Assembly (NCBI RefSeq): GCF_014192745.1
Contig: NZ_JACHYJ010000001.1
Span: forward strand, 62,001-126,000
DNA: 64,000 nucleotides
From: Luteimonas sp. RC10
Lineage (GTDB): Bacteria > Pseudomonadota > Gammaproteobacteria > Xanthomonadales > Xanthomonadaceae
Reading direction: 5' to 3'
The translations under genes were made by a program, and so were the position numbers. Under the pieces are notes generated by a model, which was not told the origin of the DNA, ran no database searches, and saw nothing but the letters and a program-made list of their open reading frames with translations. Below, piece by piece: positions 1 through 9,797 of this stretch (positions are counted from its first letter, which is position 1; every line of letters begins with the position of its first letter).

Positions 1-955
<955 letters not shown>

Positions 956-1055
956 TTAGCGAGGGATTCGCAAGGCGGGACGAAGCGGCGGCGCGCCCGG
1001 ACCGCGTGCCGCCGGCGCGCCTGCGCGCGCTGTCGGTCCGGGGGCCGGCTGCGAA

Positions 1056-1130
1056 GCTTCCCTACGCCGGTATCAACCGGATCAGGTTCGAAGGGACTGT
1101 CTCAACCGACTGGTGTCGGTACCCCCGCTT
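1056..1130 (-). promoter_or_regulatory. TPP riboswitch (thi box) of thiC
   Basis: Read on the minus strand, the segment carries the conserved thi-box order. A GGGGG start comes first, then a TTGAGA variant of the CUGAGA bulge. This is followed by CCCTTCGAACCTGATCCGG and finally a closing GATACCGGCGTAGGGA. These are the two thiamine-pyrophosphate-binding arms of the THI element. It sits about 145 nt upstream of thiC in the same orientation. High TPP is expected to lower thiC expression, as is usual for this family. No run of U follows an obvious hairpin, so control is probably at translation initiation; that part is inference. Confidence 0.93.
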
Positions 1131-1261
1131 CAGGGCCGATTAGACCATGCGGCGCGCGGACGCCCAAGTCCTGGCCGAAGCGCCCCGGCTCCCGGCACGG
1201 GCGGGCGCAGGCCGGCCTGGCGCCGCGCCATCCCGCAGGGCTGACCTGCACAAAAAACCGG

Positions 1262-1291
1262 TTGACAACGCGCGCGATCGCGTGGTGTGCT
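1262..1291 (+). promoter_or_regulatory. Promoter of the thr operon
   Basis: A perfect -35 hexamer TTGACA (1262-1267) is followed after 18 nt by TGTGCT (1286-1291), a weak -10. A start point 6-7 nt further on would coincide with the first ATG of the leader peptide at 1298. No ribosome binding site is visible before that ATG. The same spacing is found in front of the ilv leader near 8254. Confidence 0.6.
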
Positions 1292-1297
1292 GCGGGC

Positions 1298-1450
1298 ATG
1301 ATGCATCGCACCAACACCGCCCACCTGCCGACGACCGCCATCCGCGCGGCCGCAGGCCCGTGCGCGGCAGCAGCGACCATCACGACGATCGTCGGCATTA
1401 CCGGCACCGGTACCACCGGGACCGGGATGTGGACGCGCGCCGCCAGTTGA
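1298..1450 (+). CDS. thrL: thr operon leader peptide (attenuation)
   Basis: This 50-residue reading frame begins MMHRTNTAHLPTTAIRA and contains the run ATITTIVGITGTGTTGTG. Threonine and isoleucine codons dominate its second half, as in the E. coli thr leader, where ribosome stalling on Thr/Ile codons prevents attenuation. It lies directly behind a strong -35 box and ends 89 nt before thrA. It has no Shine-Dalgarno sequence, and the promoter geometry suggests a leaderless mRNA. Either of two adjacent ATGs (1298 or 1301) could be used. The peptide itself probably has no other function. Confidence 0.85.
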   Translation: MMHRTNTAHLPTTAIRAAAGPCAAAATITTIVGITGTGTTGTGMWTRAAS

Positions 1451-1461
1451 CCTGACCGCCC

Positions 1462-1526
1462 GCTCCGCATCCCCTCCCGGGATGCGGACGCCACGTCCCG
1501 CCCGACCGTGATGCGGAGCCCCTTTT
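1462..1526 (+). promoter_or_regulatory. thr attenuator: competing hairpins
   Basis: Segment A (TCCGCATCCC, 1464-1473) can pair over 10 bp with segment B (GGGATGCGGA, 1479-1488). Alternatively GCTCCGCATC (1462-1471) can pair over 10 bp with segment C (GATGCGGAGC, 1510-1519). Segment C is followed by CCCCTTTT (1519-1526), as in a weak intrinsic terminator. The mutually exclusive pairings just after the Thr/Ile-rich leader are what transcription attenuation needs. Which fold terminates is not certain from sequence, because the A:C loop is long and the U-run short. Segment C also lies only about 10 nt before the thrA ribosome binding site. Confidence 0.6.
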
Positions 1527-1539
1527 CCAGGAGCTCTCC

Positions 1540-4107
1540 ATGTCGTCCGCCGTCGCGCCCCTCCCCCAGTCCGTCGCCCCCGTTGCCGACGCGCCGCCGG
1601 CGCTCACCTGTCATGTCCACAAGTTTGGCGGTACCAGCCTGGCCGACGCAGCGTGCATTGCCGCGCTGGCCGCTCTGGTACCGGCCGATGCGCGGGTGCG
1701 GCCGGTCGTCGTGTCGGCGATGTCCGGCACCACCAATGCCCTGGTCGCGCTGGCCGATGCCGCACTCGCGCTCCAGGACTGGAAACCGGCCTGGGACACC
1801 CTGCGCCAGCGCCACCTGACGACCGCCGATGCGTTCGAACACGAGGCCGACGGCCCGCTGCACACCGCGCTCGAAGACGAGTTCGCCGCCCTCGCCCATG
1901 ACCTGCAGGGCCTGCATGCGGAGGTCGCGGATCGCGACGCGCGGCTGGCGCGCATCCACGGCTGCGGCGAACAGCTGTCGTCGCGACTGGCGCAAGCCGC
2001 GCTCGGCCCGGACTGGCAACGCTTGGACGCCCGCGAGGTGCTGGTGGTCGGGCACGGCGAAATGGGCGCGGTGGTCGACTGGGAGGCGAGTCGCGCCCGT
2101 CTGGCCAGCTGGCGTCTGGCCCACGCCGCACGCGACATCGTGATCACCGGCTTCGTCGCTCGCGACGGCGAGGGTCACGACACCACGCTCGGGCGCAACG
2201 GCAGCGACTACTCGGCGGCGATCTTCGCCAACCTGTTCGACGCCCAGGCCCTGACCATCTGGACCGATGTCGACGGCGTGCTCTCGGCCGATCCGCGCCT
2301 GGTGCCCGACGCCGTCTGCCTGCAGGCGATGTCCTATGCCGAGGCCTGCGAACTCGCGTACTTCGGCGCGAGCGTTCTGCACCCCCAGACCCTGGCGCCG
2401 GTGCAGGCCCGGGGTATTCCGGTGCGCATCCGCAACAGCCGCAACCCGTCGGCGGCGGGCACGACGATCGCGCCGGCCGCAGCGGCCGCCGCCTCGCCGG
2501 TCAAGGGCCTGAGCCTGGTCCGCGACGTGGCGGTGCTCGAACTGGTCGGCAACGGTCTGGTAGGCGTGCCCGGCACCGCCGAGCGCATGTTCGCCGCCCT
2601 GCACGCAGCCGGCGTGTCGGTGACGATGATCTCGCAAGGTTCGTCGGAGCATTCGATCTGCTGCGTCGTGCAGGCCAGCCAAGTCGAGCGCGGCCGCGCG
2701 GCGATCGTCGCCGCATTCGCCGACGCGATTGCGCAAGGCCAGGCCCAGGGCGTGACCGTGACCGACGAGCTGTGTGTGCTCGCGGCGGTCGGCGACGGCA
2801 TGGTCGGCACCCAGGGCGTCGCTGCGCGACTGTTCGCCGGCCTCGCCCAGGCCCACGTCAACATCCGCGCCATTGCGCAGGGCGCGGGCGAGCGCAACAT
2901 CTCGGTGGCGATCGCCCAGGCCGACGCCACCCGCGCGTTGCGCGCCGCACATGCGGCCTTCTGGCTGTCGCCGCAGACGGTCTCGGTCGGTGTGATCGGG
3001 CCGGGCAACGTCGGCCGGGCATTGCTGGCGCAGCTGGCCGATGTGGTGCCGGCACTGCGCGAACGCGCGGGCGTGGATCTGCGGCTGCGCGCGATCGCCA
3101 GCAGCCGACGGATGCACCTCGACGACGCGCCGCTCGACCCTGCCCACGCCGCCGCGATGCTCGACGCCAACGCGCAGGCCTGCGACCTCGATGCGTTCGC
3201 CGCGCACGTGCGCGCCAGCCATCTGCCGCATGCGTTGATCGTCGACTGCAGCGCCAGCGACGCCGTCGCGGCGAAGTATCCCGAGTGGCTGGCCGCGGGC
3301 ATCCACGTGGTCACCCCGAACAAGCACGCCGGCAGCGGCGCGTGGGCGCGTTATGCCGCGATCCGCGAGGCTCAGCGCGCAGGCGGTGGCCGCTTCCTGT
3401 ACGAGGCCACCGTCGGTGCCGGCCTGCCGGTGATCCAGACGCTGCGCGGCCTGCTCGACACCGGCGACACGCTGCATGGCATCGACGGCATGCTGTCGGG
3501 CACACTGGCCTGGCTGTTCAACCGCTACGACGGCCGCCAGCCGTTCTCCGACCTGGTGCGCGAGGCGCGCGCCCTGGGCTACACCGAGCCCGATCCGCGC
3601 GACGACCTGTCGGGGCTGGATGTCGCGCGCAAGCTGGTGATCCTGGCGCGCGAGGCCGGCCGGACGCTGTCGCTCGAGGATGTCGCGGTCGAGAGCCTGG
3701 TGCCCGAGGCACTGCGCGAGGTGCCGCTGGACACGTTCCTCGATCGCCTGCACGAGCTCGATGCGCCGATGCAGGCCCGGCTCGATGCCGCGCGCGCCGA
3801 TGGCCATGCGCTGCGTCACCTGGCGCGCCTGCAAGGCGACGGCCAGGCCAGTGTCGGTGTGGTCGCGCTGCCGGCCGAGCACCCGTGCTGCCACACCCGG
3901 CTGACCGACAACCTCGTGCAGTTCCGCACCGCCCGCTATGCCGACAACCCGCTGGTCGTCCAGGGCCCGGGGGCGGGCCCCGAGGTCACCGCGGCCGGCG
4001 TGTTCGCCGATGTCCTGACGATCGCCCATGCGCTCGGCAAGCAGGCCGGCCTGCCATTCCTGCGGCATGATGGCCGCAGTGCGCACGCCCTCGACTCGGC
4101 GACCTGA
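1540..4107 (+). CDS. thrA: Bifunctional aspartokinase I / homoserine dehydrogenase I
   Basis: This fused enzyme catalyses the first and third steps from aspartate to threonine: phosphorylation of aspartate and NAD(P)H-dependent reduction of aspartate semialdehyde. At 855 residues it is of the usual size. The kinase starts with [11 protein letters not shown] at about residue 27. Two ACT regulatory domains occupy roughly 325-480. The homoserine dehydrogenase Rossmann motif [14 protein letters not shown] starts near residue 484, and the catalytic domain has [10 protein letters not shown] and [10 protein letters not shown]. The start ATG follows AGGAGCTCTCC, a good ribosome binding site. It is the first gene of thrABC, behind the thrL attenuator. 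Threonine feedback through the ACT domains is expected from the family. Confidence 0.97.
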   Translation: MSSAVAPLPQSVAPVADAPPALTCHVHKFGGTSLADAACIAALAALVPADARVRPVVVSAMSGTTNALVALADAALALQDWKPAWDTLRQRHLTTADAFEHEADGPLHTALEDEFAALAHDLQGLHAEVADRDARLARIHGCGEQLSSRLAQAALGPDWQRLDAREVLVVGHGEMGAVVDWEASRARLASWRLAHAARDIVITGFVARDGEGHDTTLGRNGSDYSAAIFANLFDAQALTIWTDVDGVLSADPRLVPDAVCLQAMSYAEACELAYFGASVLHPQTLAPVQARGIPVRIRNSRNPSAAGTTIAPAAAAAASPVKGLSLVRDVAVLELVGNGLVGVPGTAERMFAALHAAGVSVTMISQGSSEHSICCVVQASQVERGRAAIVAAFADAIAQGQAQGVTVTDELCVLAAVGDGMVGTQGVAARLFAGLAQAHVNIRAIAQGAGERNISVAIAQADATRALRAAHAAFWLSPQTVSVGVIGPGNVGRALLAQLADVVPALRERAGVDLRLRAIASSRRMHLDDAPLDPAHAAAMLDANAQACDLDAFAAHVRASHLPHALIVDCSASDAVAAKYPEWLAAGIHVVTPNKHAGSGAWARYAAIREAQRAGGGRFLYEATVGAGLPVIQTLRGLLDTGDTLHGIDGMLSGTLAWLFNRYDGRQPFSDLVREARALGYTEPDPRDDLSGLDVARKLVILAREAGRTLSLEDVAVESLVPEALREVPLDTFLDRLHELDAPMQARLDAARADGHALRHLARLQGDGQASVGVVALPAEHPCCHTRLTDNLVQFRTARYADNPLVVQGPGAGPEVTAAGVFADVLTIAHALGKQAGLPFLRHDGRSAHALDSAT

Positions 4108-4211
4108 GGATGACAGCGCAGGCCCGGACGCCGCCCGGCCGCCCACCGGTCGATCCGCGATCGTTCTCCCGACCCAACGCCGCCGGCCGCGCGGCAGCAG
4201 GAGGCTCCACC

Positions 4212-5207
4212 ATGCTCGAACATCCCTGGGTCGCCGCGTTCGCGCCGGCGAGCGTCGGCAACATCGGCGTCGGCTTCGATCTGCTCGGCCACGCGATCGA
4301 TGGGCCGCGCGATATCGCCCGGGTACGCCGCATCACCGCACCGACCGTCGTCATCGAGACGATCGATGGCGACGTCGCGGGCATCGAGGCGATCCCGCTC
4401 GATCCGGCGCGCAACACCGCCGGCCTGGCGCTGCAGTCGCTGCGCGAGGCGCTGTCGCTGCCGTACGGCTTCGCGCTGCGGCTGGAAAAAGGCATTCCGT
4501 TGGGATCTGGGCTGGGCGGCTCGGCCGCGTCGTGCGTGGCGGCATTGGTGGCCGCGAACGCGCTGCTCGACACCCCCTTGCCGCGCGAAGCGCTGTATCC
4601 GTTCGCGCTCGACGGCGAAGCGATCTCCAGCGGCAGCCGGCACGGTGACAACGTCGCGCCGATGCTGCTGGGCGGAGTGACGCTGGCGACCGCCGACCGG
4701 GCGATCGCGCTCGACGTGCCGGCCACGCTGCACGCGGTCGTCGTGCATCCCGACCAGGTGCTGGAAACGCGGCGTTCGCGTGCAGTGCTCGCCGAGCCCT
4801 ATCCCCTGCACGACATCGTCGCGCACGGTGCGCACCTGGCGCTGTTTCTGACCGGCCTGCAGCGCGGCGATCTCGATCTGGTCCGCGCCGGGCTGCACGA
4901 CGTGCTGGTCGAGCCGCGCCGCGCCGGCTTGATTCCCGGCTTCGCGCAGGTCAAATCGGCCGCACTCGCGCACGCAGCGCTCGGCGCCAGCATCTCCGGC
5001 GGTGGACCGAGCGTGTTCGCCTGGTTCGCATCACACACCGACGCCGAGGCCGCCGCGCCGGCCATGCGCCAGGCGTTCGTCGACGCCGGCTTCGACGCAC
5101 GCGCCTATGTCGGTCCGGTGGCCGGTCCCCGTGCCGCGCTGCTCGGGCCGCCTCCCGCCACACGGACGTCCGGCGCGCGCGCCACGCATCTGCCCTTCAC
5201 CCAGTAA
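4212..5207 (+). CDS. thrB: Homoserine kinase
   Basis: This GHMP-family kinase makes O-phosphohomoserine for threonine synthase. The protein has 331 residues. It starts with [20 protein letters not shown], then carries the phosphate-binding loop [17 protein letters not shown] near residue 96 and the C-terminal [15 protein letters not shown] chose the ATG at 4212 because AGGAGG sits 7-8 nt upstream and the homology to homoserine kinases begins right there. An in-frame ATG at 4110, just after the thrA stop, would add 34 residues unlike the family. It is co-transcribed between thrA and thrC. Confidence 0.95.
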   Translation: MLEHPWVAAFAPASVGNIGVGFDLLGHAIDGPRDIARVRRITAPTVVIETIDGDVAGIEAIPLDPARNTAGLALQSLREALSLPYGFALRLEKGIPLGSGLGGSAASCVAALVAANALLDTPLPREALYPFALDGEAISSGSRHGDNVAPMLLGGVTLATADRAIALDVPATLHAVVVHPDQVLETRRSRAVLAEPYPLHDIVAHGAHLALFLTGLQRGDLDLVRAGLHDVLVEPRRAGLIPGFAQVKSAALAHAALGASISGGGPSVFAWFASHTDAEAAAPAMRQAFVDAGFDARAYVGPVAGPRAALLGPPPATRTSGARATHLPFTQ

Positions 5208-5217
5208 CGAGAGCACC

Positions 5218-6507
5218 ATGGATTTTCTGAGCACCCGCGGCGGCGTTGCGCCGACGCCGATCGACGAGGCCCTCGTGGCGGGCCTTGCGCCCGACGGTGG
5301 CCTGTATGTGCCCGCTTCGATTCCGGTCCTCGACCTGGACGTGCCGCGCACCACGCTCGCCGAGACCGCGGCCGCGACGCTGGCGCCCTGGTTCGCGGCT
5401 TCCCGACTCGAGACACAGCTGCCCGCACTGTGCGCCGACGCGTTTGCCTTCGAGGCGCCATTGCGACCGCTGCACGGCGCCGGTGACCAAGTGCTCGAGC
5501 TGTTTCATGGCCCGACGGCCGCGTTCAAGGATTACGCCGCAAGGTTCCTGGCCGGCGCGCTGGGCGCGTTGCGCGCGCCCGCCGCGCCCGACACCACGAT
5601 CGTCGTCGCCACTTCGGGCGATACCGGCGCCGCGGTGGCCGCGGCCTTCCATCGACGACCCGGCTTCCGTGTCGCCATCCTCTATCCCGAGGGCCGCGTG
5701 TCCCCGCGTCAGGCGCACGGCCTGGAGTGCTGGGGCGACAACGTGCGCGCGTTCCGCGTCGACGGCAGCTTCGACGACTGCCAACGCCTGGCCAAGCAGG
5801 CGCTGTCGGATGTCGCGCTGCGGACGCGCGTGCCGCTGGGCTCGGCGAACAGCATCAGCCTCGGGCGTCTGCTGCCACAGTCGGCGTACTACGTGCACGC
5901 CGCGGCCGCGCACCACGCCCGTCACGGCACACGGCTGAACCTCGTCGTGCCCACCGGCAACCTCGGCAATGCCTGCGCCGCGGTGCTGGCACGCGCGATG
6001 GGCGCGCCGCTGGGCGAGCTTCGCTTGGCCTGCAACGCCAATGACACACTGCCGCGCTTCTTTGCTGGCGCCGACTATGCCGTGCAGCCCACACGGGCCA
6101 CGCTCGCCAATGCGATGGACGTCGGTGCACCCAGCAACTTCGAGCGGCTGCGCCACTGGCATGACGACGACGCGGCGCTGCGCGCCGGCTTCGTCGCCGA
6201 CAGCGTGGACGATGCGACGATTCGCCGGATCATCGCCGCGGCGCCGGCGCGACACGGCATCGTGCCCTGCCCGCATACCGCGACGGCGCTGGCCGTGCTC
6301 GAGCAGCTGCGCGAGGCAGGCGATACGCGCGACTGGGCCGTGGTGGCGACCGCGCATCCGGCGAAATTCGAGACCATCGTCGAACCGCTGGTCGGCCACA
6401 CCGTGGCGCTGCCGCCCGCGCTCGCCGATTGTCTGGCCCGCCCTGCGCACGGCACGCCGCTGCCGGCGGACGAGGCTGCACTCGCGGCGACGCTCGAGGG
6501 CTGGTAG
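5218..6507 (+). CDS. thrC: Threonine synthase
   Basis: This PLP enzyme converts O-phosphohomoserine to threonine, the last step of the thrABC pathway. The protein has 429 residues. The N-terminus has the family signature MDFLSTRGG followed by APDGGLYVP. The PLP lysine is in FHGPTAAFKDYAARF (about K104), and the phosphate-binding loop is ATSGDTGAAVA. The start ATG follows thrB by 10 nt, with GAGAG as a weak ribosome binding site. A much earlier in-frame start inside thrB is not credible. No obvious terminator with a U-run follows on the plus strand before 6600. Confidence 0.97.
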   Translation: MDFLSTRGGVAPTPIDEALVAGLAPDGGLYVPASIPVLDLDVPRTTLAETAAATLAPWFAASRLETQLPALCADAFAFEAPLRPLHGAGDQVLELFHGPTAAFKDYAARFLAGALGALRAPAAPDTTIVVATSGDTGAAVAAAFHRRPGFRVAILYPEGRVSPRQAHGLECWGDNVRAFRVDGSFDDCQRLAKQALSDVALRTRVPLGSANSISLGRLLPQSAYYVHAAAAHHARHGTRLNLVVPTGNLGNACAAVLARAMGAPLGELRLACNANDTLPRFFAGADYAVQPTRATLANAMDVGAPSNFERLRHWHDDDAALRAGFVADSVDDATIRRIIAAAPARHGIVPCPHTATALAVLEQLREAGDTRDWAVVATAHPAKFETIVEPLVGHTVALPPALADCLARPAHGTPLPADEAALAATLEGW

Positions 6508-6602
6508 CACACATCACCGCGTCCTGCGCGCCCAGGCGTCCGCACGGCGGGCCGGATCGCTGCGCGCGATCCAGCTGCGCACATCGCGCAGACGCCGTAA
6601 CG

Positions 6603-6630
6603 AAAAAGCCCCCGCCGATGGGCGGGGGCC
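6603..6630 (-). terminator. Intrinsic terminator of the BON-domain gene
   Basis: On the minus strand a GCCCCCGCC/GGCGGGGGC stem with a 3-4 nt loop (6608-6629) is followed by TTTTT. It lies about 20 nt beyond the stop of the minus-strand BON gene. The same stem may also block thrC read-through from the other side, but the plus strand lacks a T-run there. Confidence 0.85.
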
Positions 6631-6651
6631 TTGGATCAAGCGGTGCGTCGA

Positions 6652-7014
6652 TCAGCGACGCGAAGTGCCGGTGGCGACCTTCAGTTGCTTGGCGTCCACA
6701 CTCTTCACACCCTCGATACCGCGTGCGATCGCAGTCGCGCGATCGATCTGCGCCTGCGTCTCGACGTCGCCCGACAGGCTGACGATGCCGTTGCTGGTCT
6801 CGACGCTGATATCCAGGCCCGAGACATCGCTCGATGCCAGCAGATCGGCCTTGACCTTGGTCGTGATCCAGGTGTCGGACATCGGCTGGTGGGAGTCGGT
6901 CTGTGCGGCCGTGGTGTGATCCTTGCGATCGTGGTCCTGCGCGAGCGCCGAACCGGTGAATGCAACGGCGCCTGCAAGCGCGCCGGCCATCAGGGTCTTG
7001 TGCAGAGTCTTCAT
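6652..7014 (-). CDS. BON-domain periplasmic protein (OsmY-like)
   Basis: The 120-residue product has a cleavable signal peptide (MKTLHKTLMAGALAGAVAF, Ala-rich, then ALAQD). One BON domain follows: TWITTKVKADLLASSDVSGL, then SNGIVSLSGDVETQAQI and the ending VDAKQLKV. BON domains are found in osmotically or stress-induced periplasmic proteins and are thought to bind membranes or lipids. A His/Asp-rich linker (DHDRKDH) lies between signal and domain. It is a single gene with its own terminator, divergent from the topoisomerase gene. The exact role cannot be told from sequence. Confidence 0.85.
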   Translation of the reverse strand: MKTLHKTLMAGALAGAVAFTGSALAQDHDRKDHTTAAQTDSHQPMSDTWITTKVKADLLASSDVSGLDISVETSNGIVSLSGDVETQAQIDRATAIARGIEGVKSVDAKQLKVATGTSRR

Positions 7015-7128
7015 TGGGCGTCCTCCGAATCTTATGGTGTGCGGCGAGTCTGCGCAGGCCTCCGTGCCGGGGGGGTGAAGGCGACGACGTTCACGGCGCG
7101 CAACGCGCCACGTTGTTATCAGCCGCTC

Positions 7129-8217
7129 ATGAATCGTCACCGCCCCCCTGTCGCACCTGTGACGCAAGCGAGTCTCGAGGCGGCCCGGGCCGCCGGCCTG
7201 CGCTGGGTCTGCGATCGCGACCCCGGCCTGTGCCGCCGCCGCGCCGGCAAAGGGTTCAGCTACCGCGATCCCGACGGCGCCGCGGTGCGGGATCGCGATG
7301 TCCTGGCCCGGATCCGGCAGTTGGCCATCCCGCCCGCCTACACCGACGTGTGGATCTGCCGCTACGCCAACGGCCATCTGCAAGCCACCGGGCGCGATGC
7401 GCGCGGTCGCAAGCAGTATCGCTACCACCCCGACTGGTCGACCACGCGCGGCCTGGGCAAGTTCGATCGGATCGTCGCATTCGGCGACGCGCTGCCGCGC
7501 CTGCGCCGCGCGCTGCAACGCGACCTGGCGCGCCCCGGCATGCCACGCGAGAAGGTGCTGGCGATCGTCGTGTCGCTGTTGTCGCAGACCCTGATCCGGG
7601 TCGGCAACGACACCTATGCCCGCAGCAATGGCTCGTTCGGCCTGACCACGCTGCGCAACCGGCACTTCGAGCGGGCCAAGGCCGGCGGCGCGCGGCTGCG
7701 TTTCCGCGGCAAGAGCGGTCAGGCGCACGACATCGCGATCGACGACGCCCGGCTGTGCCGGCTGGTGCGCCGCTGCCAGCAATTGCCGGGGCAGGCGCTG
7801 TTCCAGTACATGGACGACGAGGGCGAATGCCGCGGCGTGGACTCGGGCATGGTCAACGATTACCTGCGCGACGCCATGGGCGAGTCGTTCACCGCCAAGG
7901 ATTTCCGGACCTGGGGCGGCACCGCGCTGGCATTCCGCCGGTTCGCCGCGCTGCCACTGCCCACCGGACGCAATGGCGGTCCACCCAGCGAGCGGGCGCT
8001 GGCGCTGCAGGAAAAGCAGGTGATCGCCGATGTGGCCGCGACACTCGGCAATACGGTGTCTGTCTGCCGCAAGGCCTATATCGATCCGGTGCTCTACACC
8101 GCGTGGCGCGACGGCAGCCTGCAACGCGCTGCCGCCAAGGCACGTGGCCCGCGGCAATGGGAACAGGCAACGCTCGGCCTGCTGCGACGGGCCCATCGCG
8201 CGTCGCGCAAACGCTGA
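7129..8217 (+). CDS. DNA topoisomerase IB (poxvirus/bacterial type)
   Basis: Type IB topoisomerases relax supercoils by forming a 3'-phosphotyrosyl intermediate without ATP. The 362-residue product shows the bacterial TopIB layout. The N-terminal domain contains IPPAYTDVWIC and ATGRDARGRKQYRYHP. The catalytic domain contains VGNDTYARSNGSFGLTTL, RFRGKSGQ and AKDFRTWGGT, and ends in CRKAYIDP, in which Tyr317 is the expected nucleophile. I chose the ATG at 7129 because the homology begins shortly after it, and upstream sequence is intergenic to the divergent BON gene. It is a single-gene unit upstream of the ilv leader. Confidence 0.93.
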   Translation: MNRHRPPVAPVTQASLEAARAAGLRWVCDRDPGLCRRRAGKGFSYRDPDGAAVRDRDVLARIRQLAIPPAYTDVWICRYANGHLQATGRDARGRKQYRYHPDWSTTRGLGKFDRIVAFGDALPRLRRALQRDLARPGMPREKVLAIVVSLLSQTLIRVGNDTYARSNGSFGLTTLRNRHFERAKAGGARLRFRGKSGQAHDIAIDDARLCRLVRRCQQLPGQALFQYMDDEGECRGVDSGMVNDYLRDAMGESFTAKDFRTWGGTALAFRRFAALPLPTGRNGGPPSERALALQEKQVIADVAATLGNTVSVCRKAYIDPVLYTAWRDGSLQRAAAKARGPRQWEQATLGLLRRAHRASRKR

Positions 8218-8253
8218 CCTGGCTGCCCGCGAAACTGGTTGTCGACGTAACTG

Positions 8254-8283
8254 TTGACAGCCCGCCCACGGGCGTGCTCTTCT
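8254..8283 (+). promoter_or_regulatory. Promoter of the ilv-leu operon
   Basis: A perfect TTGACA (8254-8259) lies 36 nt before the leader ATG at 8290, exactly the distance seen at the thr operon. With an 18-nt spacer the -10 would be TCTTCT (8278-8283), which matches the consensus at only three positions. This again predicts transcription starting at or next to the ATG. No ribosome binding site is present before the leader. Confidence 0.55.
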
Positions 8284-8289
8284 CGACCC

Positions 8290-8436
8290 ATGACGCAGCG
8301 CAGCACCCGCATGCAGCTCCCCGCCCGCACCGCCACCGGTGACGGCCGGGCCGTCATGTTCGCCGCGGCCACCGCGCTCCTTATCGCCGTACTTCTTATT
8401 ACCGTCCAGACAGGCGCGGGAACGGGGTTCGTGTAG
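8290..8436 (+). CDS. ilvL: ilv operon leader peptide (attenuation)
   Basis: This 48-residue frame starts [17 protein letters not shown] and contains the hydrophobic run [11 protein letters not shown], with nine Leu, Ile and Val codons among eleven. That is the composition of ilvGMEDA-type leader peptides, on which ribosomes stall when charged Leu/Ile/Val tRNAs are scarce. It ends 30 nt before the attenuator stem. Its last codons overlap the anti-terminator segment, as the mechanism requires. An internal ATG (MFAAATALL) is an alternative start. No Shine-Dalgarno precedes the first ATG. Confidence 0.9.
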   Translation: MTQRSTRMQLPARTATGDGRAVMFAAATALLIAVLLITVQTGAGTGFV

Positions 8437-8496
8437 AGAAAGCGAAACCCAAGGTCGAAAGAACCGAACCCCGCGCCGACAAGCGCGGGGTTTTTT
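8423..8496 (+). terminator. ilv attenuator with alternative anti-terminator
   Basis: The terminator stem is CCCCGCGC (8469-8476) paired with GCGCGGGG (8483-8490) around CGACAA, followed by six T (8491-8496). Upstream, CGGGGTTCG (8423-8431) is perfectly complementary to CGAACCCCG (8465-8473), which overlaps the 5' arm of the terminator. A ribosome stalled on the Leu/Ile/Val codons leaves 8423-8431 free and favours the anti-terminator. A ribosome reaching the stop at 8434-8436 covers it and allows termination. Confidence 0.93.
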
Positions 8497-8753
8497 GTTG
8501 CCCATTGCCAGCACCAGAGCGAACCGATGTCCGAACCGATGCCCGCCTTCCACCCCGCCCGCAGCGCCGCCCCCGGCGCTCGCGGCGCGGCGCGGGCGTG
8601 CCGGACACCTGCACGCACTGACGCTGCGATGGCGACGACGCATGCGACGGCCGGTTGGAACAGGGCGATGCCCTCGACCTCCGGCCGTCGTCGTATCCGG
8701 GCGTCGATCCCGACGCCCGCCTCTTCATTTTCTTCCAGCGGACACGATCGCCC

Positions 8754-9797
8754 ATGAGCAATGCACACCCCTCCATCGCCATCGTCGGCTACGGCAGCCA
8801 AGGCCGCGCGCACGCGCTGAACCTGCGCGACTCGGGCTTCGAGGTCGTCGTCGGCCTGCGCCCCGGCGGGCCGACCGAGCACAAGGCCAAGGCCGACGGT
8901 TTCATCGTCAAGGCGCCCGCCGACGCGGTGCGCGAGGCCGACCTGGTCGCCGTGCTGACGCCGGACATGGTGCAGAAGCAGCTCTATGCCGAGGTGTTGG
9001 CGCCGCATATGAAGCAGGGCGCGACGCTGCTGTTCGCGCACGGACTGAACGTGCATTACGGCATGATCGCCCCGCGCGAGGACCTGGACGTGATCCTGGT
9101 CGCGCCCAAGGGCCCCGGCGCCCTGGTGCGCCGCGAGTACGAGATCGGCCGCGGCGTGCCGTGCATCTACGCCGTGCACCAGGATCGCAGCGGCCGTGCC
9201 CGCGACACCGCGCTGGCGTATGCCGCAGGCCTGGGCGGCGCGCGCGCCAACGTGATCGAGACCACGTTCAAGGAAGAGACCGAGACCGACCTGTTCGGCG
9301 AGCAGGCGGTGCTGTGCGGCGGTGCGTCGTCGCTGGTGCAGGCCGGCTTCGAGACGCTGGTCGAGGCCGGTTACCAGCCCGAGATCGCGTACTACGAGGT
9401 GTTGCACGAGCTCAAGCTGATCGTCGACCTGTTCTACGAGGGCGGCATCACCCGCATGCTCGAGTTCATCTCCGAGACCGCGCAGTACGGCGATTACGTC
9501 AGCGGGCCGCGCGTGATCGACGCCGGCGTCAAGGCGCGCATGAAGGAGGTGCTGGCCGACATCCAGGACGGCACGTTCGCCAAGAGCTGGGTCGCCGAGT
9601 ACGAGGCCGGACTGCCGAACTACAAGCGCTTCAAGCAGGCCGACTTCGATCACCCGATCGAACAGGTCGGCCGCCAGCTGCGCGCAAAGATGACCTGGCT
9701 GGGCGAACAGGCCGACGCCGCGCCCGGCGCCTCTGTGGAAAGTCCGCACATGGATGTGCGGGCTTCTGCGAGGGACTCGCGCACGGAAGTCGCGTGA
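8754..9797 (+). CDS. ilvC: Ketol-acid reductoisomerase
   Basis: This enzyme isomerises and reduces acetolactate or acetohydroxybutyrate with NADPH, the second common step of Val/Leu/Ile synthesis. The 347-residue product starts right at the Rossmann fold ([19 protein letters not shown]). It continues with [49 protein letters not shown] and [17 protein letters not shown]. It lacks the 15-20 residue N-terminal arm of the E. coli type but matches the xanthomonad form, and it has an extra C-terminal tail after residue about 325. The start is at the ATG before SNAHPS; an upstream in-frame TTG is not supported. Its stop overlaps the ilvG start (TGATG). Confidence 0.97.
   Translation: MSNAHPSIAIVGYGSQGRAHALNLRDSGFEVVVGLRPGGPTEHKAKADGFIVKAPADAVREADLVAVLTPDMVQKQLYAEVLAPHMKQGATLLFAHGLNVHYGMIAPREDLDVILVAPKGPGALVRREYEIGRGVPCIYAVHQDRSGRARDTALAYAAGLGGARANVIETTFKEETETDLFGEQAVLCGGASSLVQAGFETLVEAGYQPEIAYYEVLHELKLIVDLFYEGGITRMLEFISETAQYGDYVSGPRVIDAGVKARMKEVLADIQDGTFAKSWVAEYEAGLPNYKRFKQADFDHPIEQVGRQLRAKMTWLGEQADAAPGASVESPHMDVRASARDSRTEVA

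Noticed and set aside
1102-4146. 1014-residue open frame on the minus strand across thrA
   Set aside because: It is exactly antisense to thrA, has the repetitive Arg/Gly/His composition of GC-rich shadow frames, and shows no domain.
4110-4211. Alternative early start of thrB
   Set aside because: It would add 34 Pro/Arg/Ala-rich residues unlike homoserine kinases, and AGGAGG stands before the ATG at 4212.
8527-8757. 76-residue frame between the ilv attenuator and ilvC
   Set aside because: Low-complexity Ala/Arg/Ser composition, no ribosome binding site and no recognisable fold. The 250-nt stretch appears non-coding.
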